Positions 59,429 to 64,000 of a stretch of 64,000 nucleotides of DNA are shown one piece after another; the first letter of the stretch is position 1, and every line of letters starts with the position of its first letter. The translations under genes and the position numbers were made by a program. Below the pieces are notes generated by a model. That model saw only the letters and a program-made list of their open reading frames with translations, ran no database searches and was not told the origin of the DNA. Source of the stretch: Rothia halotolerans (GTDB taxonomy: Bacteria; Actinomycetota; Actinomycetes; Actinomycetales; Micrococcaceae); assembly GCF_004136635.1 (NCBI RefSeq), contig NZ_NOIU01000001.1:682001-746000 (forward strand), read 5' to 3'.

Positions 59429-60462
59429 AGGCTCCTCCTTCCGGCCCGGCGCACCAGGACGATGAGCACGGGCGCGCCGATGAAGGCGGTCATGACGCCG
59501 GCCTGCAGCTCGGCGGGGATCACGACGACGCGCCCCAGGATGTCGGCGGCGAGCAGCAGCACCGGCGCCAGGATGAGGGAGAAGATCAGGATCCAGCGCT
59601 GGTCGGGCCCGGTCAGGAACCTCACGGCGTGCGGGACCATGAGCCCGATGAAGGAGATGGGCCCGGCGGCGGCGGTCGCGGCGCCGCACAGCACGGTCAC
59701 CACCACCACGACGACGACCCGCAGGGCGCCGACGTGCACGCCCACGGAGCGGGCGATGTCGTCCCCCAGCGCCAACGCGTTCAGCGAGCGGGCGCACAGG
59801 ACGCCGATCACCAGGGCGACGGCGATGAACGGCAGGATCGTGGTGACGGTCCCCGGCGGCCGGTCGGCCAGGCTGCCCGCGCCCCAGAACCGCATCTGGT
59901 CGAAGACGTGCGGGCGCAGCAGGGCCAGCGACTGGCTCGCCCCGAGGAAGACGGCGCTCAGCGCCACCCCCACCAGGGTCAGCCGCACCGGCGTGATCCC
60001 GCCGGGGGCGCGCGCGGCGATGGCGTAGACCATGACCGCCGCGATCAGCGCCCCGAGGAAGCCGATCCAGAGGTACTGGTCGATGCTCGTGATGCCCAGG
60101 ATCGCGACGCCGAGCGCGATGGCCAGCCCGGCGCCGGCGTTGACGCCGAGGATGCCCGGATCGCCCAGGGGGTTGCGGGTCACGGCCTGCGCCAGCGCCC
60201 CGGAGACCCCGAGAGCGGCGCCGACCAGCACCGCCAGCACGGTCCGGGGCATCCGCACGTCGCGGATGGTGGAGTGGTCGATCAGCCGCTCGGGGCTCCA
60301 CAGCGCCTGCCAGACGACGCCGGGGGCGATCTGCCCCGAGCCGACGAACAGGCTCAGCAGGCACACGAGCAGGAGCAGCGCCAGGGAGGCCACCACGCCG
60401 GCCCACAGCAGGGTCCGGGACCGCGTGCGCGGCTGCACGTCCGTCGTCGTGCTCGCGGTCAT
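59425..60462 (-). CDS. FecCD-family iron-siderophore permease (FepD-type)
   Basis: The 345-residue permease has ten TM helices. The first half has VRMPRTVLAVLVGAALGVSGALAQAVTRNPLGDPGILGVNAGAGLA and the second half GPISFIGLMVPHAVRFLTGPDQRW, both hallmarks of FecCD proteins. ATG 60462 overlaps the SIP gene stop, and the gene overlaps the next permease by 4 bp. The pair of permeases, ATPase, binding protein and SIP make a complete ferric-siderophore import and iron-release set. Confidence 0.94.
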   Translation of the reverse strand: MTASTTTDVQPRTRSRTLLWAGVVASLALLLLVCLLSLFVGSGQIAPGVVWQALWSPERLIDHSTIRDVRMPRTVLAVLVGAALGVSGALAQAVTRNPLGDPGILGVNAGAGLAIALGVAILGITSIDQYLWIGFLGALIAAVMVYAIAARAPGGITPVRLTLVGVALSAVFLGASQSLALLRPHVFDQMRFWGAGSLADRPPGTVTTILPFIAVALVIGVLCARSLNALALGDDIARSVGVHVGALRVVVVVVVTVLCGAATAAAGPISFIGLMVPHAVRFLTGPDQRWILIFSLILAPVLLLAADILGRVVVIPAELQAGVMTAFIGAPVLIVLVRRAGRRSL

Positions 60463-62393
60463 CGGGCCGGGGCCCCCGCGCTCCTGGAGAGCCGGCAGGA
60501 GACGAATCCCCAGCCGATGCGGTCGATCTCGACGCCGTCCCAGCCGGCCGCGCGGGCCAGCTCGGCGAGCTGCTCGTCGGTGCGGTGGGCGCGGCCGGTG
60601 ACCGCCAGCGAGACCAGGGCCTTCTCCGCGGCGGAGGGGCTCAGCTCGTCCGGGCGGGGAGAGTCGATGACGATGGCGCGGTCCCCGGAGGCGCCGAGGG
60701 CGCGCAGGTGGGCCAGGGCGGCGTCGTCGTCCAGCAGGTGCAGCCACATGACGGAGACGGGGACGCCGCCGTCGGCCTCGAGCGGGCGGTCGAAGGGCGA
60801 CTCCGCGAGCCGGCAGGCCGCGGGGGCGCCCTCGCGCTCCTCCAGCAGCCGGTGCAGGGCGGGGGCTCCGGGGCCGGTGACCGCGAGGCGCCCGGCCCCG
60901 AGCGCGTCCAGGCTGCCGAAGACCGCGTGCTGCAGGTAGTCGAGCGCCTCGGCGTGCTCGGCGACCTCCTCCAGCAGCTCCGGGTCCTCCTCGGCCGAAC
61001 GGGCGAAGGTGCGCCCGTGGTGCAGGGTCCAGGCGGAGGGGCGGGCCTCCGCGGGAGCGTTCCCGGCGGCAGGCTCCGCAGAGGGGTGCCCCGCGGCCGA
61101 TTCCGAGGAGGGCTGCGCCGCCGGTTCCGAGGGAGCCGACGAGGCGCGCCCCGCGGAGGCGGCATCCGGGGAGGAACCCTCCGCGTTGACCGCCGCGTCT
61201 GCGCCGGAACCGCGCAGGGCCTCGGGCAGGCGGGTCAGCGAGGCGACGTGGGCGAAGGCCGCGGGCTCGAAGTCCTCGCGGAGGTGCTCGTCCTCCATCA
61301 GCTCCCGGCCGAGCTCGGTCAGGCGCCAGTCCGCCCGCCCGGCGGACTGGCGGTGCTCCACGACGCCGTGCTGGCCCAGCACGTGCAGGAGCGCCTCGAG
61401 GCCCTCGGGCTCGACGCCGGCGGCCCCGGCGATCGCGGCCGTGCTCGCGGGAGCCTCGGCCAGGGGCTCCAGGGCGCCGGTCTGGACCGCGGCGGCCAGG
61501 GCGAACCAGGCGACCGGCGAGGCCGGCAGGGAGGGCTCGGCACCGGCGTCGCCGGCCCGTCCCTCGTCCTTGGGCAGGTGCCAGTATCCGGTGATGTTGG
61601 TGCGGCTCTTGGGCAGGCCGAGCTCCCGGGAGCCCCAGCGGCGCAGCGGCAGCAAGGACTTCGCCTCGCCCGCGGCCCACAGGAAGGGGGTCTCGCCGAG
61701 GAGGGGGTCGAGGCCCCTCTCACCGGCCAGCTCGTCCAGGCGGGCGCGCACCCCGGCAAGGATCCCCTCGCCGTCGGCGCCCGTCCCCTCGAGCCAGTGG
61801 ATCGTGTCTCGGGGGCCGAGGTTCAGGTCCTGGCGGCCCCGCGGGTCGTCGAGGGAGACGACGATGTGCGCCGGCGCCGCCGTCGGCCGCTCGTCGAGGA
61901 AGCGGCCGATGGCGGGCAGTGCGGTCTCGTCCCCGAACATGATCACAGTACTCACGCCGTCGGGGAAGACCGTGGACCCCTTGGGGCCCACGAAGGTCAG
62001 CTCGTCGCCCGGGCGGGCCGAGCCCGCCCAGGCGACCGCGGGCCCGTCTCCGTGCATCACGAAGTCGAGCGCGAGCTCTCCGGCCGATGCATCCACCCAC
62101 CGAGGGGTGTAGTCCCGGGTCAGGCGCAGGGGCGCGTCCGTCCACTCGATCCCGTTCTCCAGCTGGCGCGGGAGGACGTCGCTCACCGGGCCGCTCTCGG
62201 CGAAGATGAGCTTGACGTGGTCGTCGAATCCCGGCGCCGCGAAGGCGGGGGCCTCCGCGCCGTCCCGCGAGCCCGCCAGGAGCTGCTCGCCGCCGAGGCG
62301 GACCCGGCGCATGCGCGGGGTCACGTCCTCGACGTCGAGCACCTCGACGGTCCGCAGGATCAGCGGGTGGATGATCAGCTGGTGGTGGCTCAT
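60459..62393 (-). CDS. Siderophore-interacting protein fused to a methyltransferase-like region
   Basis: The 644-residue protein has two parts. Residues 1-290 are a SIP ferric-siderophore reductase: FAD-binding beta-barrel with TRDYTPRWVD, then the NAD(P)-binding C-lobe (FVGPKGSTVF, MFGDETALPAIGRFLD, WAAGEAKSLLPLRRW, GYWHL). From about 305 to 410 a winged-helix dimerisation-like domain follows (PVAWFALAAAVQTGALEPLAEAPASTAAIAGAAGVEPEGLEALLHVLGQHGVVEH...LTELGRELMED), as in O-methyltransferases. A repetitive Ala/Pro/Ser insert follows at about 420-465, then a degenerate methyltransferase-like region without a recognisable SAM-binding GxGxG motif. SIP lobes reduce Fe(III) in imported siderophores. 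The second half may be a pseudoenzyme. Confidence 0.82.
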   Translation of the reverse strand: MSHHQLIIHPLILRTVEVLDVEDVTPRMRRVRLGGEQLLAGSRDGAEAPAFAAPGFDDHVKLIFAESGPVSDVLPRQLENGIEWTDAPLRLTRDYTPRWVDASAGELALDFVMHGDGPAVAWAGSARPGDELTFVGPKGSTVFPDGVSTVIMFGDETALPAIGRFLDERPTAAPAHIVVSLDDPRGRQDLNLGPRDTIHWLEGTGADGEGILAGVRARLDELAGERGLDPLLGETPFLWAAGEAKSLLPLRRWGSRELGLPKSRTNITGYWHLPKDEGRAGDAGAEPSLPASPVAWFALAAAVQTGALEPLAEAPASTAAIAGAAGVEPEGLEALLHVLGQHGVVEHRQSAGRADWRLTELGRELMEDEHLREDFEPAAFAHVASLTRLPEALRGSGADAAVNAEGSSPDAASAGRASSAPSEPAAQPSSESAAGHPSAEPAAGNAPAEARPSAWTLHHGRTFARSAEEDPELLEEVAEHAEALDYLQHAVFGSLDALGAGRLAVTGPGAPALHRLLEEREGAPAACRLAESPFDRPLEADGGVPVSVMWLHLLDDDAALAHLRALGASGDRAIVIDSPRPDELSPSAAEKALVSLAVTGRAHRTDEQLAELARAAGWDGVEIDRIGWGFVSCRLSRSAGAPAR

Positions 62394-63400
62394 TTGCCGA
62401 AGTTCTCCTCCACCTGGTCGAGCAGGGCCATCGCCTCGTCGTAGTCGTGGCGGGAGGCCCAGTACGGCAGGTCGTAGGCGTGGCCGTTCTGGAACGCGGG
62501 CAGGTCCTGCCACACGGGACGATCCTTCAGCTCGTCCACCGAGAGCGTGTCGGCGTTGAACCCGTTGACGAAGACCGTCTCCGAGTCTACGAGCTGACCG
62601 AGCTGCTCGGTGGACAGCTCCGCCATGTCCCCGCCCTGGGTGTAGGGCTCCAGGTTGTTCTCCTCCGTCAGCGGGTTGACCTCGAAGCCGAGGTCGGAGA
62701 AGAGCTCCGGCAGGGCCGAGTTGTCGAAGGCCAGGTACGGGGTGCCGTCGGCCACCACGGAGATGAACGACGTCGGCTGCGGGGGAACCTCGATGTTGCC
62801 GCGCACGTCCTCGATGCGGGCGTCGTAGTCGCTCAGCATCTCGTCGTACTTGTCCTGCTTGCCGAAGGTGTCCACGGCCAGGAACTTCAGCTGGTCCTGC
62901 CAGGTCTCGAAGCCCTTGTCCACCATCACGGTCGGGGCGATGTCCGAGAGGTCGTCGTAGATCTCGTCGGCCTGGAAGTAGGGGAAGCCCCAGCCGCCGG
63001 CGATGATCAGGTCCGGCTCGGCGGCCATGATGGACTCCAGGTCGAAGCCCTCGGTGCTCCAGGGCAGGAACTCCGTGCCGTCCTCCTCGGGCTTGTCGCC
63101 CCACATGTCGGAGAACTCGCCGTCGCCGTCCGCGTCCTCGGGGACCACGTTCGTCACGGGGACGTCCAGGTCGTAGAGGTAGCCGGCCAGGGCGTAATTC
63201 AGCACGACGACCTTCTGCGGGTCGCCCGGCACCGTCACGTCGCCCTTGGGGGTGGAGACCGTGCGGTCGGCCGACTGCTCGGCGGACTGGCTGCTGTCGG
63301 AGCTGGCCTCGTCGGCGCCCTGCGAGCATCCGGCCAGGCCGATCGTCGATGCGACCAGCAGCGACACTGTCAGCTTGGACAGGGTGGAGAATTTAGACAT
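62390..63400 (-). CDS. Iron-siderophore ABC transporter substrate-binding lipoprotein
   Basis: The 336-residue lipoprotein has a signal peptide ending in LAGC (lipid Cys25). The mature class III binding protein shows VTVPGDPQKVVVLNYALAGYLYDLDVPVTNVVP, LESIMAAEPDLIIAGGWGFPYFQAD and a helical backbone, then a second lobe with ALPELFSDLGFEVNP. It binds a ferric siderophore. It is the first gene of the siderophore operon and has an iron box 88 bp upstream. The next gene (SIP) overlaps by ATGA. Confidence 0.94.
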   Translation of the reverse strand: MSKFSTLSKLTVSLLVASTIGLAGCSQGADEASSDSSQSAEQSADRTVSTPKGDVTVPGDPQKVVVLNYALAGYLYDLDVPVTNVVPEDADGDGEFSDMWGDKPEEDGTEFLPWSTEGFDLESIMAAEPDLIIAGGWGFPYFQADEIYDDLSDIAPTVMVDKGFETWQDQLKFLAVDTFGKQDKYDEMLSDYDARIEDVRGNIEVPPQPTSFISVVADGTPYLAFDNSALPELFSDLGFEVNPLTEENNLEPYTQGGDMAELSTEQLGQLVDSETVFVNGFNADTLSVDELKDRPVWQDLPAFQNGHAYDLPYWASRHDYDEAMALLDQVEENFGK

Positions 63401-63488
63401 ATTTCATTCCTCAAAGGTGAACCGGCGGCCGACCCCGCTCTCGCGGGGCCGCCGCTGTGATCTCGGCGCGCGATGACGACGCGCGAAG

Positions 63489-63507
63489 ATAGGTTAGCAT
63501 GCCCTAA
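63489..63507 (-). promoter_or_regulatory. DtxR/IdeR iron box of the siderophore operon
   Basis: On the minus strand this reads TTAGGGCATGCTAACCTAT, a close match to the DtxR/IdeR 19-bp box TTAGGTTAGSCTAACCTAA, with the right half almost perfect. It lies 88 bp upstream of the binding-protein start and should repress the operon when iron is plentiful. Confidence 0.85.
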
Positions 63508-63955
63508 GCTGGCGCTCCCAGGGCGGGCCGTCACGTGACTTCCCGTTGCGGGTTCCGGGACCGCTCGGCGCACACGCAGAGGTTTGACGCAGTCCGCCGC
63601 ATCGAATCCCCCCTTCGGACGGCGGCCGGGGGTTGCGGAACGGACGCAACTGCCCCGGCAGCCCGGGTCTCACCCTCCCCTTGTCTGGGCGCCCGTCTCC
63701 GGCGGCCCTTGCGGACTTAAGTCGCAGCTCTAAAGTCTGTGTTTTTTCGAACCGGTCGATGCCCGGGGAAGCCTGGTCAAGACGTTCGAACCAGGCATCA
63801 GCACTCTCATCAGCGGGTTCTTTCCCAGAATCACGAAAGGCGCCAACCCGCCCTCCCAGAAACCGCGCCCCTGCCATATACAAGAAAGTAAATTCCCCTT
63901 GACTTCCACAGTCGGGGCAGCATGTCATAAACCCATGGGGCAGTGGCATCGTCAC
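63494..63955 (-). CDS. Putative small protein with a CPxC motif near the N-terminus
   Basis: An open frame of 153 codons starts at GTG 63955 (a further Met two codons on). The first 75 residues look protein-like: MTCCPDCGSQGEFTFLY, then DAWFERLDQASPGIDRFEKTQTLELRL. The CPDC resembles half of a zinc knuckle; no clear second pair follows. The C-terminal half is Arg/Pro/Gly-rich and runs into the iron box, so the true end or frame is doubtful. GC is clearly lower than in the neighbours, which suggests foreign DNA. No family is recognised. The bases 63508-64000 hold nothing else I can name. Confidence 0.3.
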   Translation of the reverse strand: MTMPLPHGFMTCCPDCGSQGEFTFLYMAGARFLGGRVGAFRDSGKEPADESADAWFERLDQASPGIDRFEKTQTLELRLKSARAAGDGRPDKGRVRPGLPGQLRPFRNPRPPSEGGIRCGGLRQTSACAPSGPGTRNGKSRDGPPWERQLRAC

Positions 63956-64000
63956 AGTTCAACTGCGGGGAAACCCAGGAAATCGTGACCGGCAGAAGGT

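Overview
The window is about 64 kb of very GC-rich DNA with dense, mostly short-spaced genes, frequent 4-bp ATGA/GTGA start-stop overlaps and many GTG/TTG starts. Together with a DtxR-type iron box, a C-H-C CsoR, a MocR-type PdxR next to pdxST and an MhuD-like heme oxygenase, this points to an actinobacterium. Micrococcales or a neighbouring order is plausible, but the sequence does not prove it. No rRNA, complete tRNA, CRISPR array, insertion sequence or phage gene was found.

Layout. 1-2.0 kb: the N-terminal part of a GH15 trehalase-like hydrolase, divergent from an orphan csoR with a clear operator. 2.1-3.5 kb: an orphan condensation-domain protein behind an ECF-type promoter. 3.6-8.0 kb: two small membrane proteins, then pdxR divergent from pdxST (PLP synthase). 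8.4-14.2 kb: a three-gene overlapping operon encoding a one-module polyketide synthase (KS / AT-ACP-alpha-oxoamine synthase) and an extended SDR, predicted to make an alpha-amino ketone and then an amino alcohol. 14.4-18.3 kb: a lactococcin-972-type bacteriocin, its membrane (immunity/permease) protein, an ABC ATPase and an ECF sigma factor. The bacteriocin promoter matches the one in front of the orphan condensation protein. 18.4-19.9 kb: a SufR-like regulator, a membrane protein and an MhuD-like monooxygenase.

19.9-22.2 kb: an SDR plus LLM flavin monooxygenase operon behind a TPP riboswitch. 22.3-26.2 kb: a TPM-domain protein, a secreted/membrane protein, a MATE exporter and an S4-domain protein. 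26.3-34.7 kb: a peptide-type ABC importer, an LLM monooxygenase and a CMD/AhpD fusion, a conserved neighbourhood of unknown function. 34.7-42.1 kb: carboxylesterase, alpha/beta hydrolase, SDR, MFS exporter, pentapeptide-like and PAP2-like proteins. 42.2-45.4 kb: a NarL-type two-component system with a DUF4097 protein. 45.5-47.4 kb: VapBC, a 52-residue charged protein and a stress-type SDR.

47.7-53.1 kb: a signalling/polysaccharide locus with a stand-alone receiver, a family-2 glycosyltransferase ending in a degenerate Hpt-like domain, a PAS histidine kinase and a YhgE/DUF3533-like membrane protein. 53.3-57.5 kb: a secreted protein, an EamA transporter, a thiolase and a divergent LysR regulator. 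57.5-63.5 kb: an iron-box-controlled siderophore uptake operon (binding protein, siderophore-interacting protein fused to a methyltransferase-like region, two permeases, ATPase).

The strongest candidates for undescribed biology are the PKS-AOS-SDR operon, the ECF-linked bacteriocin/condensation-domain regulon, the TPP-riboswitch SDR-LLM pair, the glycosyltransferase-pseudoHpt locus, and a repeated intergenic element found at 26.3 and 40.4 kb.
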